A stretch of DNA of 64,000 nucleotides from assembly GCF_003478035.1 (NCBI RefSeq), contig NZ_QUEP01000006.1, positions 124,001 through 188,000 on the forward strand, written 5' to 3'. Shown piece after piece: positions 27,076 to 36,122 of this stretch. The stretch is from Clostridium sp. OF03-18AA (GTDB lineage Bacteria; Bacillota; Clostridia; Lachnospirales; Lachnospiraceae). Made by a program: the position numbers and the translations under genes. Within the stretch, counting starts at the first letter, position 1. The number at the start of each line of letters is the position of its first letter. The notes under the pieces are model-generated. The model saw nothing but the letters and a program-made list of their open reading frames with translations, was not told where the DNA came from and did not search any database.

Positions 27076-27588
27076 ATGAAGAAGAAAAATATTCTGATGA
27101 TCGGAATGCCGGCATCCGGAAAGAGCACCATCGGCGTGCTGCTTGCAAAGCGCCTTGGCTATTCCTTCGTGGATGTGGATCTTGTGATCCAGGAGAAGAC
27201 CGGAAAACTTTTGAAGGAGATCATCGCGGAAGAAGGAGATGACGGTTTCCTTCGCGTTGAGGAGCAGGCGAACCTTGATCTGGATGTCGAAAAGTCTGTC
27301 ATCGCGCCGGGCGGCAGTGTGATCTATGAGGCGAAAGCCATGGAGCACTATAAAGAGACCGCAACGATCGTGTATCTGAAATTAAATTACGAAGATCTGG
27401 AATCACGTCTCGGAAATCTTGTGGATCGCGGGGTTGTCTTAAAAGACGGAATGACACTCAGGGATCTCTACAATGAGCGCCTTCCGTACTATGAGAAATA
27501 TGCGGATATCACGCTTGATGAGACCGGAAAAGAGTTCGGTGAGCTTGTAGACGAGCTGAGAGCCTATTTTGAAGGTCTGGAAAAATAA
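27076..27588 (+). CDS. aroK: Shikimate kinase
   Basis: A protein of 170 residues with the Walker A loop GMPASGKSTIG, the shikimate-binding DVDLVIQEKTGK (Asp pair) and APGGSVIYEAKAM glycine motif, and a lid/arginine segment. It phosphorylates shikimate at the 3-hydroxyl in the aromatic amino acid pathway. The shikimate-binding Arg region reads DDGFLRVEEQANL instead of the usual FR-E-E pattern, a variant seen in clostridial shikimate kinase-like proteins. ATG at 27076 follows agaaagga. The presence of aroK shows that at least part of the chorismate route exists, which matters for the tryptophan operon at 39-47 kb. Confidence 0.85.
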   Translation: MKKKNILMIGMPASGKSTIGVLLAKRLGYSFVDVDLVIQEKTGKLLKEIIAEEGDDGFLRVEEQANLDLDVEKSVIAPGGSVIYEAKAMEHYKETATIVYLKLNYEDLESRLGNLVDRGVVLKDGMTLRDLYNERLPYYEKYADITLDETGKEFGELVDELRAYFEGLEK

Positions 27589-27670
27589 AAGGCGGATTTT
27601 TATGCACAGGCGGGGTCTGTATGATCCAATAGAAAAAGAGCCTGTATTGAGATTTGGCGAATAAATGGAG

Positions 27671-27726
27671 AAGCTCCGGTAAAATGGCAGAAAGTGTTGA
27701 TGCCTTTCTTTACCGGAGCTTTTACT
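27671..27726. terminator. Terminator between convergent aroK and hydF
   Basis: aagctccggtaaa and tttaccggagctt are a perfect 13-base inverted repeat with a 25-base loop, followed by ttta on the plus strand. Confidence 0.75.
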
Positions 27727-27738
27727 TACGCGAACAAC

Positions 27739-27793
27739 GAGCCAAAGTCCGCGCTTGCGCGAGACCTTGGCGACTGTCGCGATGTTTTGGCTC
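27739..27793. repeat. Compound inverted repeat between aroK and hydF
   Basis: Outer arms gagccaaa and ttttggctc enclose a GC-rich section with an inner cgcgc/gcgcg hairpin. It lies just beyond the hydF stop and is of unknown role. Confidence 0.4.
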
Positions 27794-27850
27794 ATTCGCA
27801 CAGAAATCATGCAGAGCAGTCATAAAAACAGAAGAGCATGGAGACTGCGC

Positions 27851-29134
27851 TCAGAGTCCGAGACACTCGACACTTCTCTCCAAAATCCCTTTCATATATG
27901 CGATCGCGATCCCGTAATTTGTCATCGGGATCTCCTGGTCGGCGGCATTCCTTAAGCGGCTTCGCATTTCCCGTTCATTTAACATACAGCCGCCGCAGTG
28001 GATAATGAGCTTATAATCGGAGACATCTTCCGGAAATTCGGTGCCGGAGGTGAAATGAAATTCCGGCTGTTTTCCGGTGTATTCCCGGATCCATTTTGGA
28101 AGTTTTTCGGTTCCGATGTCCCCGCACTGGCGATGGTGGGTGCAGCCCTCAGAGATCAGGATCTTATCACCATCCTGGATCGTATTCAGAGCCCGCGCGC
28201 CGTGGACGGCCTGGGTGAGATTTCCTTTATATCTCGCAAACAGGATCGAAAAAGAGGTCAGGCGGATCTCTTTCGGAGTCATGCGGTCCACGAGAGGAAA
28301 GACTTGGCTGTCCGTGATGACGAGAGACGGCTTTTTCTTTAAGGAATCAAGCGCTGCAGCAAGTTCCGACTCCCGACAGACGATCGGCATGGCGCCGGAG
28401 TCAAGGAGATCCCGGATCACCTGCTGCTGCGGCAGGATCAGGCGGCCTTTCGGGGCAGCTTTGTCGATCGGGACGACCAGGATAACAACGTCCAACGGAT
28501 GTACGAGATCGGCGACAAGGCGTTTCCCGCTTCCATCCGGGGCAACGAGGCGTGCCATGCGCTCCTTTAAGTCGTGGATGCCAAAACCGGTTTTCGCACT
28601 GACATAGACCATATTGCTGTGACCGGATCCTGAAACTGCCGGATCTGATGCCGGAGAGTCCCCGGTCGCAATTCCGGTGGGAACGCCAGCCTGTGAAGCA
28701 TTCCGGCTGGTTTTCCTGTCTGACGGGGCGGGATCCGGGAGCAGATCTGCCTTATTGTATACAACAAGATATGGAATCTCTTTTTTCTCAAACAACCGGA
28801 TCATCTCAGTTTCCCAGCTGCCGGTTCCGGTCGTTGCATCCACGACCAGGATCGCGAGATCGGTCTTGTTCAGTACCTGGCGGCTTTTTCCGACACGTTT
28901 GATCCCAAGCTCCCCCTCATCATCGATTCCGGGCGTATCAATGATCACGACCGGCCCTAACGGAAGAAGTTCCATGGACTTTGAGACCGGGTCGGTGGTC
29001 GTTCCCCGGACTTCAGAGACGATGGAGAGGTCCTGACCGGTCACTGCGTTTACAAGACTTGACTTTCCGGCGTTTCTTCTGCCAAAGAATCCGATGTGGA
29101 TCCTCTCGCCGGACGGCGTCTCATTCATTCCCAT
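27851..29134 (-). CDS. hydF: [FeFe]-hydrogenase H-cluster maturation GTPase HydF
   Basis: A protein of 427 residues. The N-terminal GTPase domain has GFFGRRNAGKSSLVNA (P-loop), DTPGIDDEG (G3) and YNKADLL (G4). The middle dimerisation domain is followed by the iron-sulfur scaffold domain with CTHHRQCGDIG and HCGGCMLN, the CxH...HCxxC pattern that holds the [4Fe-4S] cluster. HydF receives the diiron precursor made with HydE and HydG and delivers it to the hydrogenase. The start at 29134 has agaaggtg at good spacing; an earlier ATG at 29173 has none. It lies 57 bases downstream of hydE. Confidence 0.93.
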   Translation of the reverse strand: MGMNETPSGERIHIGFFGRRNAGKSSLVNAVTGQDLSIVSEVRGTTTDPVSKSMELLPLGPVVIIDTPGIDDEGELGIKRVGKSRQVLNKTDLAILVVDATTGTGSWETEMIRLFEKKEIPYLVVYNKADLLPDPAPSDRKTSRNASQAGVPTGIATGDSPASDPAVSGSGHSNMVYVSAKTGFGIHDLKERMARLVAPDGSGKRLVADLVHPLDVVILVVPIDKAAPKGRLILPQQQVIRDLLDSGAMPIVCRESELAAALDSLKKKPSLVITDSQVFPLVDRMTPKEIRLTSFSILFARYKGNLTQAVHGARALNTIQDGDKILISEGCTHHRQCGDIGTEKLPKWIREYTGKQPEFHFTSGTEFPEDVSDYKLIIHCGGCMLNEREMRSRLRNAADQEIPMTNYGIAIAYMKGILERSVECLGL

Positions 29135-29191
29135 ATATACACCTTCTGAATCTGTTGTCACAAACAAATCCATCCCTTTCTTTTTTCTGGA

Positions 29192-30340
29192 TTATCCTTT
29201 GTGATCCCCGCGGTCCACAACGACATGATATCCGACGCTTTCCATCCGCCGTTTCATGCAGTTCACACATTCTGCTGCCTCATCGCCGGTGCAGATCTTA
29301 TTGTCATAGAGAAGATATTTTGCACGGACCTGTACCGGGGAAAGATTCGGCATGACAACGTTTCCGCCAGCAAGGATCCCGAGCTCGCGCCCGAACGGAT
29401 GGATCGTGCCGAGCGCCGTCGTTGCGGGAAGCAGGACACTCGGATCCTGAAGACGGAGAAGTCCCATCATAAACAGGGTGAGTTCCATGGTCCCTGCAGT
29501 CTGGTCTCCAAACGGTGTGTCATGCTGCGGGATAAACGGCCCGATCCCAACCATTTCCGGTTTGAGATCGCGGATAAAGATCATGTCCCCGGCGAGACAT
29601 TCCGATGTCTGGTATGGGGAGCCGACCATAAAACCGCAGCCGGTCTGGTAGCCGATCTCCTTTAATGTTCTCAGACAGTTCATACGGTGCTCAAAGGACA
29701 TTTCCGTCGGATGAAGTTTCTGATAGTGTTCTGCGTTTGCCGTTTCATGGCGGAGCAGATACCGGTCTGCACCAGCGTCAAAGAAGCGCTTGTAGCTCTC
29801 GTATTCCATCTCACCCAGGGAAAGCGTGATCGCACAGTCCGGAAATTCCCTCCGGATCATGGAGACGAGATTTGTGATCCGATCCTCAGTCATAAAAGGA
29901 TCTTCCCCGCCCTGAAGGACGAAAGTGCGAAATCCCAGCGCGTAGCCGCTCCGGCAGCAGGATAAAATATCTTCTGTGGAAAGGCGGTAGCGGCTTGCGT
30001 TCTTATTTCCGGCCCGGATCCCGCAGTAGAGGCAGTTATTCTTACAGTAATTGCTGTACTCGATGAGTCCGCGGACATAGACGTCCGTGCCGTACACGCG
30101 CTCCCGGACGGCCCGCGCCTTTGGAAAGAGGTAGGCTGCAAGCTCCGGGGAACGGCCGTCGATGAGACGGACCCATTCGTCTTTCGTGAGCGCTTCGCCT
30201 GCTTCCAGACGGTCGATCAGCGCTTTTAATTCATTGAGACAGACCGGATCAGTCACGCCGTTCCGGACCGGCTCTTTCCACCAGCATTTCGGGTTTAACT
30301 TGTTTTCCAGCAATGCGGTGTTCATAAAATCAGTATCCAT
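29192..30340 (-). CDS. hydE: [FeFe]-hydrogenase H-cluster radical SAM maturase HydE
   Basis: A protein of 382 residues. The radical SAM cluster motif is CKNNCLYC (CxxxCxxC) at about residues 88-95, followed by FVLQGGEDPFMTEDRI and the SAM-binding ITLSLGEMEYESY. The C-terminal half holds GCGFMVGSPYQTSECLAGD and MPNLSPVQVRAKYLLYDNK, typical of HydE. It acts in synthesis of the dithiolate-bridged H-cluster. ATG at 30340 follows aggaggacctc. hydE and hydF are adjacent; hydG and the hydrogenase are not in the window. Confidence 0.93.
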   Translation of the reverse strand: MDTDFMNTALLENKLNPKCWWKEPVRNGVTDPVCLNELKALIDRLEAGEALTKDEWVRLIDGRSPELAAYLFPKARAVRERVYGTDVYVRGLIEYSNYCKNNCLYCGIRAGNKNASRYRLSTEDILSCCRSGYALGFRTFVLQGGEDPFMTEDRITNLVSMIRREFPDCAITLSLGEMEYESYKRFFDAGADRYLLRHETANAEHYQKLHPTEMSFEHRMNCLRTLKEIGYQTGCGFMVGSPYQTSECLAGDMIFIRDLKPEMVGIGPFIPQHDTPFGDQTAGTMELTLFMMGLLRLQDPSVLLPATTALGTIHPFGRELGILAGGNVVMPNLSPVQVRAKYLLYDNKICTGDEAAECVNCMKRRMESVGYHVVVDRGDHKG

Positions 30341-30612
30341 GAGGTCCTCCTGTGGGAAATATGACCAGAAGAAATGACAGAGAAAAGAAATAAGCCCGTA
30401 CAAGTGTATGATACAGACCGAGTGTTAAATATGAAAGACTCCATGCAGTTCAAGAAGCTGCAGCGAGGGGATCAGACTTTCTTTTGCAGGGCATATATGT
30501 ATGCCGGATAACAATTTCTTCCCTGTCAGAACATTCTTAAGGTCAGTAATAGCGAATTCGACTCTTTCCCGAAAGAATAGGAAACTTCTCGCAGGTCAGA
30601 GAACATAGAACT

Positions 30613-30641
30613 ATCGTAACATATCAGAAAATAAAAATCAA
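30613..30641 (-). promoter_or_regulatory. Candidate promoter for hydEF
   Basis: On the minus strand, TTGATT (30636-30641), a 17-base spacer and TACGAT (30613-30618). Confidence 0.4.
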
Positions 30642-30703
30642 TTCCAGCCGAGCGAACAGGAAAAGATGTGGGAGTGATACTTTTTAAGGACAGAAATTTC
30701 CTG

Positions 30704-30744
30704 AATAAAAATCCCCGCCGCAAGAGAGAGGAAGTGCGGCGGGG
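30704..30744 (-). terminator. Rho-independent terminator of the amidohydrolase/kinase transcript
   Basis: Perfect arms ccccgccgca (30713-30722) and tgcggcgggg (30735-30744), with a T-rich tract (atttttatt) on the minus strand. Confidence 0.85.
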
Positions 30745-30836
30745 CTGGGGCTGGTCCGGAGCAGGATTGGAGCCCCGGATCCAGTATTACAAAATAAAGG
30801 GAAAAATCATAACGATCAAGCAGGCGTGAACAGATA

Positions 30837-31505
30837 TTAAATATCTTTGCCGATACTCTTCATATATTCCACGAAATCATCCCCGAATTTCAGCTTCATG
30901 CAGTCGAGTGTGAGCTTCACGCAGCGCTCATCCCCGAGTCTCGCATTGTTGAACGTCAGGTCGTAGTTGACCGGGTTAGTCCAGTAGTTGCCGCCGGTGT
31001 AATACTTGTAGTAATCCGCGCGGTACTTGTCTGTCTTCGTGATCAGGTGATGCGCCTCCTCGACCGTGATATCATCCATCCGTTCCATGACGCGCCGCAG
31101 TGTATAGCTTCTCGGCGCCTCCACGTAGATGCTGACGACATTGTCATAATCCTTCAGGATATAATCGGCACATTTTCCGACGATGACGCAGGACTCGGAG
31201 GCGGCAAGTTTTTCGATGATGATCTTCTGATAGTCGAAAAGCCGGTCATCGGAAGTAAACTTTGAGAGCTCTCCGGTCGGTGCATGATGTTTCGGCAGTG
31301 CCTGAAGCTGTTTGGTGATCAGACTGCCGTTTAAAGTCTCGTCAGCTTCCCGGAAAAAGTGTTCCGGATAGCCGCTGTACTGGGACGCAAGTGTCAGGAT
31401 CCGTTTATCATAGCTGTGGACGCCCAGCTCGTCAGCAAGCATAGCGGCGATGTCACGCCCGCCGGATCCAAATCCCCTGGCAACCGTGATAACAAAGTTT
31501 TTCAT
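30837..31505 (-). CDS. Cytidylate kinase-like family protein
   Basis: A protein of 222 residues beginning MKNFVITVARGFGSGGRDIA. RGFGSGGRDIA is a variant P-loop typical of the cytidylate kinase-like family in Clostridia, followed by LADELGVHSYDKRI and VIVGKCADYILKDYDNVVSIYVEA. These proteins share the NMP-kinase fold, but most have not been shown to phosphorylate CMP. The start at 31505 follows gggagatctt. It lies 44 bases after the amidohydrolase and ends at a strong terminator, so the two form one transcript. Confidence 0.8.
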   Translation of the reverse strand: MKNFVITVARGFGSGGRDIAAMLADELGVHSYDKRILTLASQYSGYPEHFFREADETLNGSLITKQLQALPKHHAPTGELSKFTSDDRLFDYQKIIIEKLAASESCVIVGKCADYILKDYDNVVSIYVEAPRSYTLRRVMERMDDITVEEAHHLITKTDKYRADYYKYYTGGNYWTNPVNYDLTFNNARLGDERCVKLTLDCMKLKFGDDFVEYMKSIGKDI

Positions 31506-31549
31506 ACAAGATCTCCCGTCCTTTCTGAATGGTGCATTAGTGAGACACA

Positions 31550-32908
31550 TTATTTTGTGAATTTCAGAGTGATCGTTCCATCATCATTATATACAACAGC
31601 ATCCTGATCCATCGTGATCGCGTCGATGGCAGCCAGATACTCTTCTTTTGACTTGAAATACGGTTTTGCTTCCGTGATTACTTTCTTTCCGAGAGCAGCA
31701 TCATCGGAGAGCAGGTTTGCAGCAGTCAGAACAAGGCATTCTGCCGGGTAGAGGCAGCCGAGCTTCTTATCCTGCACATAGTAATCCTTTCCATGACCGG
31801 TTCCGACAGACCCACCTGCGTGCGGGTGAACGACCGGCATGATCGCGGACACATCGCCCATATCGGTGCTGCCGGTTCCCCAGCCGCCCTCAACGACGCT
31901 GTCAGGGCCTGCAACGGTCTCCATCGCCTCTTTCATGACAGCGGCCATATTTTTATCGTTGTTTAACGGGAAATAGCCCGGATGGTCATCCAGCTCCACG
32001 TTGCAGCCGATCGCGGCAGCGGAAGCGGCAAGTGCCTGGTTGACCTTGATATTGTATTTGCGGATCGCGTCGAAGGAAGCGCCGCGCACATAGGACTCCA
32101 CTTTTGCAGTCTCCGGGATCGCGTTGACGGCGAGACCGGCTTCCGTGATGATCGGATGGAAACGGATGTGGTCATTGTCGGTAAAGGTCTCGCGGAGTGC
32201 ATTGACGGCGTTTAAGGCGCAGGTTGCCGCGTAGAGTGCATTCCGGCCATTTTCCGGAGATCCGCCCGCATGTGAGGAAACGCCTTTGAATGTAATGTTC
32301 TTTGTGACGCAGCCATTGCAGCCGTCGCTGATGGAAAGTGCTTTTCCTTCCGCAAGCTTTCCGGAGTGGATCATCATCGCCATGTCCACACCGTCGAAAT
32401 ATCCGCGGTGAATGAACTCGACCTTGCCGCCGAAATATTTGATGATGCCCTGTTTCCTTAAACCTTCACGGAATCCGAGTTCGATCAGCTCCTCCGCCGG
32501 AACGGAGATAAAGCGGATCGATCCGCAGAGACCATCGAGAGCGCCCGGCTCCTTCAAGGCAGCGGCTGTTCCGAGAAGAACCGCACACTGGGCATGATGG
32601 CCGCAGGCATGGACATAATGGGTTTCCGGATCGCAGCACGGGTGGTTTGCGACGATCAGGGAGTCGAGCTCTCCGAGGATCGCGATCTTCGGACCCGGCT
32701 TTCCGGTGTCGAGATCTGCGTAGAATCCCGGGATATTTCCGGCCTTTGTCAGGGTGTATCCGAGCTCTTCAAAGTGTTTTTCCATGTAAGCGGAAGTGTT
32801 CCACTCGCGGAATCCCGTCTCCGGGTGTGCCCAGATATAGTCTGCCGTGTCATAGATCAGTTTTTCATATTTTTCGACCATTGCGATCAGTTTTTTATAA
32901 TCGATCAT
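31550..32908 (-). CDS. M20-family amidohydrolase, AbgB-like
   Basis: A protein of 452 residues of the M20 peptidase family. IWAHPETGFREWNTSAYM, GELDSLIVANH, HACGHHAQCAVLLGTA (metal-binding HACGHH), VPAEELIELGFREGL and SSHAGGSPENGRNAL are the AbgB/HipO/AmhX type. AbgB is a subunit of p-aminobenzoyl-glutamate hydrolase, so an N-acyl amino acid or dipeptide substrate is likely. The gene is downstream of, and on the same strand as, a peptide-type ABC importer, so it may process the imported compound. About 270 bases with repeat copy B separate them. The ribosome site aaaggag precedes ATG at 32908. Confidence 0.85.
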   Translation of the reverse strand: MIDYKKLIAMVEKYEKLIYDTADYIWAHPETGFREWNTSAYMEKHFEELGYTLTKAGNIPGFYADLDTGKPGPKIAILGELDSLIVANHPCCDPETHYVHACGHHAQCAVLLGTAAALKEPGALDGLCGSIRFISVPAEELIELGFREGLRKQGIIKYFGGKVEFIHRGYFDGVDMAMMIHSGKLAEGKALSISDGCNGCVTKNITFKGVSSHAGGSPENGRNALYAATCALNAVNALRETFTDNDHIRFHPIITEAGLAVNAIPETAKVESYVRGASFDAIRKYNIKVNQALAASAAAIGCNVELDDHPGYFPLNNDKNMAAVMKEAMETVAGPDSVVEGGWGTGSTDMGDVSAIMPVVHPHAGGSVGTGHGKDYYVQDKKLGCLYPAECLVLTAANLLSDDAALGKKVITEAKPYFKSKEEYLAAIDAITMDQDAVVYNDDGTITLKFTK

Positions 32909-32965
32909 CTTACATTACTCCTTTATGAAAGTATTCAGCCGTAAAGCTGTTTGGCAGTTGTTTTT

Positions 32966-33098
32966 CACGGGTAGGAATTTTCTGAACTGAAAATTCCGTA
33001 TGATACCGTTGCGGTTGCGGATTTTGCCGATTCGGAATGCGAAGCATCGGCAAAATCCTGTTACAGTACGCGGGCATGGAGTGCCCGTGTACTGTAAC
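32966..33098. repeat. Dispersed hairpin repeat, copy B (most complete)
   Basis: Three consecutive hairpins. The first has arms around ttctgaac (about 32966-32999). The second has perfect 13-base arms ggattttgccgat (33019-33031) and atcggcaaaatcc (33046-33058). The third has perfect arms gttacagtac (33060-33069) and gtactgtaac (33089-33098) with an inner cgggca/tgcccg stem. Related copies lie at 4254, 10605 and 39239. Confidence 0.8.
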
Positions 33099-33177
33099 GT
33101 CCGCAGAAAACCCGCAGCAGGATTCTCAGACCGGACATGCACGGCATAAAATTGCGCATGAGATGGCAGCAGGCAGG

Positions 33178-34152
33178 TTATTCGTATAAGAAACATGCCA
33201 CCATATGTCCGTCTCCGGTGTCGACGAGTTTCGGGATCTCCTTTTTGCAGCGCTCCGTGCAGTGCGGGCAGCGGCCTGCGAGCGGGCAGCCGACCTGATC
33301 CCCGATCGGGCTCGGGATATCGCCGGTGAGCGGCAGGCGCTCTTTTTTCTCAAACGGGCTTTCCGGCGGGATCGCGGAGAGCAGAGCCTGCGTGTACGGG
33401 TGCTTCGGATCTGCGTAGATGCCTTCGGAGGTGTAGAACTCCATGACGCGCCCGAGGTACATGATCATGATCCGGTCACTGATATATTTGATGATGCCGA
33501 GGTCATGGGAGATGAACACATAGGTCAGGTTGAACTGCTTCTGCAGACGGCGGAAGAGGTTGATGACCTGTGCCTGGATCGAAACGTCCAGGGCGGATAC
33601 CGGCTCGTCACAGACGATGATCTTCGGCTCCATCGAGAGGGCGCGCGCGATGTTCACACGCTGCCTCTGGCCGCCGGAGAACTCGTGCGGGTAGCGTTCC
33701 ATGTGCTGGATGTCGAGTCCGACTTCCTGGAGATATTCTAACGCTTTCTGGCGGCGTTCCCTTGCAGTGTCACCGATGTGGTGGACCTTCATCGCCTCCT
33801 CGATCGAGTAGGAAGCCGTTTTTCTGGGATCCAGGGAGGAATACGGATCCTGGAAGATCATCTGGATATCCCTGCGGGCCGCTTCCCGGTCGTAGACAGG
33901 CATGTTCCAGAGATCCTTTCCGTTATAGGTGATCGTTCCGCCGGACGGCTTGTGGAGCTTTACAAGGCAGCGGCCCAGTGTGGACTTTCCGCATCCGGAC
34001 TCACCGATGATCCCTAATGTTTCCCCTTCATAGATATCAAAAGACACATCGCTCAACGCGTGGAGAAGTTTATTCTTTTCCCCTAACTTTTTTCCGCGGA
34101 TCACGAAATCCTTACTGAGATGATCGACGCTCATGATTACATTTTTCTGCAT
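33178..34152 (-). CDS. Oligopeptide-type ABC importer ATPase (OppF/DppF-like)
   Basis: A protein of 324 residues: Walker A GESGCGKST, Q-loop FQDPYSSLDPR, ABC signature LSGGQRQRVNIARAL and Walker B IIVCDEPVSALD. It ends with the oligopeptide-transporter C-terminal Cys motif (GCPLAGRCPHCTERC). It pairs with the preceding OppD-like subunit to energise uptake. The ATG at 34152 lies inside the end of that gene (16-base overlap); an alternative at 34134 follows the stop directly. Last gene of the five-gene importer cluster. Confidence 0.92.
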   Translation of the reverse strand: MQKNVIMSVDHLSKDFVIRGKKLGEKNKLLHALSDVSFDIYEGETLGIIGESGCGKSTLGRCLVKLHKPSGGTITYNGKDLWNMPVYDREAARRDIQMIFQDPYSSLDPRKTASYSIEEAMKVHHIGDTARERRQKALEYLQEVGLDIQHMERYPHEFSGGQRQRVNIARALSMEPKIIVCDEPVSALDVSIQAQVINLFRRLQKQFNLTYVFISHDLGIIKYISDRIMIMYLGRVMEFYTSEGIYADPKHPYTQALLSAIPPESPFEKKERLPLTGDIPSPIGDQVGCPLAGRCPHCTERCKKEIPKLVDTGDGHMVACFLYE

Positions 34153-35165
34153 GTCTCATTCACTTCCCCTCGTGTTAATCTGTGCTCTCCGTCCTGTCTG
34201 TGGCACGCCACGAAATGTCCGGGAGCGACCTCCTTCAGCGGCGGTACCTGATTTTTACAGATCTCCGTGGCATAAGGACAGCGGTTATAAAAGTTGCAGC
34301 AGTAACCGGTAAGACGGAGATCTGGCGGTGTTCCGGGGATCGTCTTCAAATCCTCTTTCGCGGAGCTGCTGAGTTTCGGCATGGAGTCCAAAAGACCCCA
34401 GGTGTACGGGTGAAGCGGCTCTTGATAAAGAGTCTTTGTGTCCGCATATTCTACGGTATTTCCTGCATACATGACCATGACGGTGTCACACATCTCCCAG
34501 ACAACGCCGAGGTTGTGGGTGATGAGCAGGATCGCGGTATTGAGCTTCTTCTGGAGGTCCTTTAAGAGCTCAAGAACCTGTGCCTGTACGGTCACATCCA
34601 GAGCGGTCGTCGGCTCGTCGGCGATGATGAGCTTCGGATGTCCGCAGACGGCCATCGCGATGATGACACGCTGGCACATGCCGCCGGAGAGCTCATGCGG
34701 ATACGCGTCCATTCGTTTCTCAGCCTCCGGGATGCCGACAAGCTTTAATGCCTCAACGGCTTTGTTCCAGGCGTCCTTTTTGCTGATCTTTTCGTGTTCT
34801 CGGATCATCTCGACCATCTGGTGGCCGATCTTGAATACCGGATCTAAGGAGGTCATCGGGTTCTGGAAGATCATGCAGCACTCATCGCCTCGGAATTTTT
34901 CCATCTGGGATTCAGAAAGACTCCGGATATCAACTCCGTCGAAGATGATGGAGCCGTCCACGATCTTTCCTGTTTTTGCCGGCATGAGCCGCATGACGGA
35001 GGCACTGGTGACGCTTTTTCCGGAACCTGATTCGCCGACGATCCCCATGGTCGTTCCTTCTTTCAGTGTAAAGCTGACGCCATCGACCGCTTTGGAAACG
35101 CCGCTCGCCTGGTAGAAATATGTTTTTAATCCATTTACTTTTAAGATTGCATCGTTTTCACTCAT
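34137..35165 (-). CDS. Oligopeptide-type ABC importer ATPase (OppD/DppD-like)
   Basis: A protein of 342 residues: Walker A GESGSGKSVTS, FQNPMTSLDPVFKIG, signature LSGGMCQRVIIAMA, Walker B IIADEPTTALDVTVQ, and the C-terminal Cys region (CNFYNRCPYATEIC) of the DppD/OppD family, which may bind an Fe-S cluster. ATG at 35165 follows ggaggtgcaggct; an upstream in-frame GTG at 35174 overlaps that ribosome site. It is 12 bases downstream of the second permease. Confidence 0.92.
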   Translation of the reverse strand: MSENDAILKVNGLKTYFYQASGVSKAVDGVSFTLKEGTTMGIVGESGSGKSVTSASVMRLMPAKTGKIVDGSIIFDGVDIRSLSESQMEKFRGDECCMIFQNPMTSLDPVFKIGHQMVEMIREHEKISKKDAWNKAVEALKLVGIPEAEKRMDAYPHELSGGMCQRVIIAMAVCGHPKLIIADEPTTALDVTVQAQVLELLKDLQKKLNTAILLITHNLGVVWEMCDTVMVMYAGNTVEYADTKTLYQEPLHPYTWGLLDSMPKLSSSAKEDLKTIPGTPPDLRLTGYCCNFYNRCPYATEICKNQVPPLKEVAPGHFVACHRQDGEHRLTRGEVNETCRKM

Positions 35166-35177
35166 AGCCTGCACCTC

Positions 35178-36116
35178 CTACTGTTTCATTTTCGGATCCA
35201 TGACATCGCGGATCCCGTCGCCCAACAGGTTGAAACCGATGACGGTCACAAGAATGAAGGCGCCTGCAGTTCCGGCTACATGGGGAGCTGTTGTCAGACA
35301 GTCACGGCCGACACGGAGAATGCTGCCCCAGGATGCGGTCGGAAGCGCGATGCCGAGTCCGAGGAAGCTTAAAGAAGCTTCGGAAATGATAGCACTTGCG
35401 ATACGGAGTGTTGCGTACACGATGATTTGGGATACGCAGTTCGGTAAAATATGTAAGAATAAGAGTCTCACCGGGGAGACGCCGACAACGCGGCAGGCGT
35501 TGCAGTATTCCTCTTCCTTTACGATCAGGACCTGACCTCTCGTGACACGGGCAAATCCCGGAACACTCGCGATACCGATGGCCAGAATGACGTTCATGAC
35601 GCCGTTTCCGAGAACGGTGATCAGGATCATGGCTAACAGGATAAATGGGAAAGAGAACATGCCGTCCATGACTCTCATGAGAACGGAATCGATCCATCCA
35701 CCGAAATATCCGGCAGTGAGTCCGATGAGCACGCCGATGATGGCGCCGACGATCGTGGCACCGACTGCGACGATCATGGATACGCGGGAGCCGTAGATGA
35801 TACGGGATAAGATGTCACGCCCGAGATCGTCCGTTCCGAAGAGATGTCCCGGCGTTCCGATCCCCTTAAACGGCAGAACAGGATTGATCGCATTCGGGTC
35901 ATACGGCGCGATGAGAGGAGCAAACACGGCGAGGATGACCATGAAGGTAACGATGAAGAAGCCTACGAGAGCGGTCTTATTTCTGGCTAACTTATGCCAT
36001 GCATTGTTGGCATTTCGTTCTTTTAAGAGCATTGCGATGTTGGCGTCTTTTCCAAGAGCATCGCCGGATGTGGAAGAAGCTGCGGCAGCAGCAGGTTTTT
36101 TCTTGAAGAATGTCAT
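35178..36116 (-). CDS. Oligopeptide-type ABC importer permease (DppC-like)
   Basis: A protein of 312 residues with a soluble N-terminal tail and six predicted membrane segments. The GTDDLGRDILSRIIYGSR motif is the DppC/OppC hallmark, and the EAA loop region FARVTRGQVLIVKEEEYCNACR contacts the ATPases. LGDGIRDVMDPKMKQ forms the typical C-terminus. It lies six bases downstream of the first permease. Confidence 0.92.
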   Translation of the reverse strand: MTFFKKKPAAAAASSTSGDALGKDANIAMLLKERNANNAWHKLARNKTALVGFFIVTFMVILAVFAPLIAPYDPNAINPVLPFKGIGTPGHLFGTDDLGRDILSRIIYGSRVSMIVAVGATIVGAIIGVLIGLTAGYFGGWIDSVLMRVMDGMFSFPFILLAMILITVLGNGVMNVILAIGIASVPGFARVTRGQVLIVKEEEYCNACRVVGVSPVRLLFLHILPNCVSQIIVYATLRIASAIISEASLSFLGLGIALPTASWGSILRVGRDCLTTAPHVAGTAGAFILVTVIGFNLLGDGIRDVMDPKMKQ

Positions 36117-36122
36117 GGCATA

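Larger units (their letters stand above)
30341..30836. other. Intergenic region upstream of hydE
   Basis: Holds the terminator of the cytidylate kinase-like gene (30704-30744) and one candidate hydE promoter. About 270 bases of leader between that promoter and hydE show no recognised riboswitch. Confidence 0.45.

Noticed and set aside
4257..33058. Repeat copies considered as insertion-sequence remnants
   Set aside because: No transposase fragment, no clear terminal repeats and no target duplications seen; kept as non-coding structured repeats.
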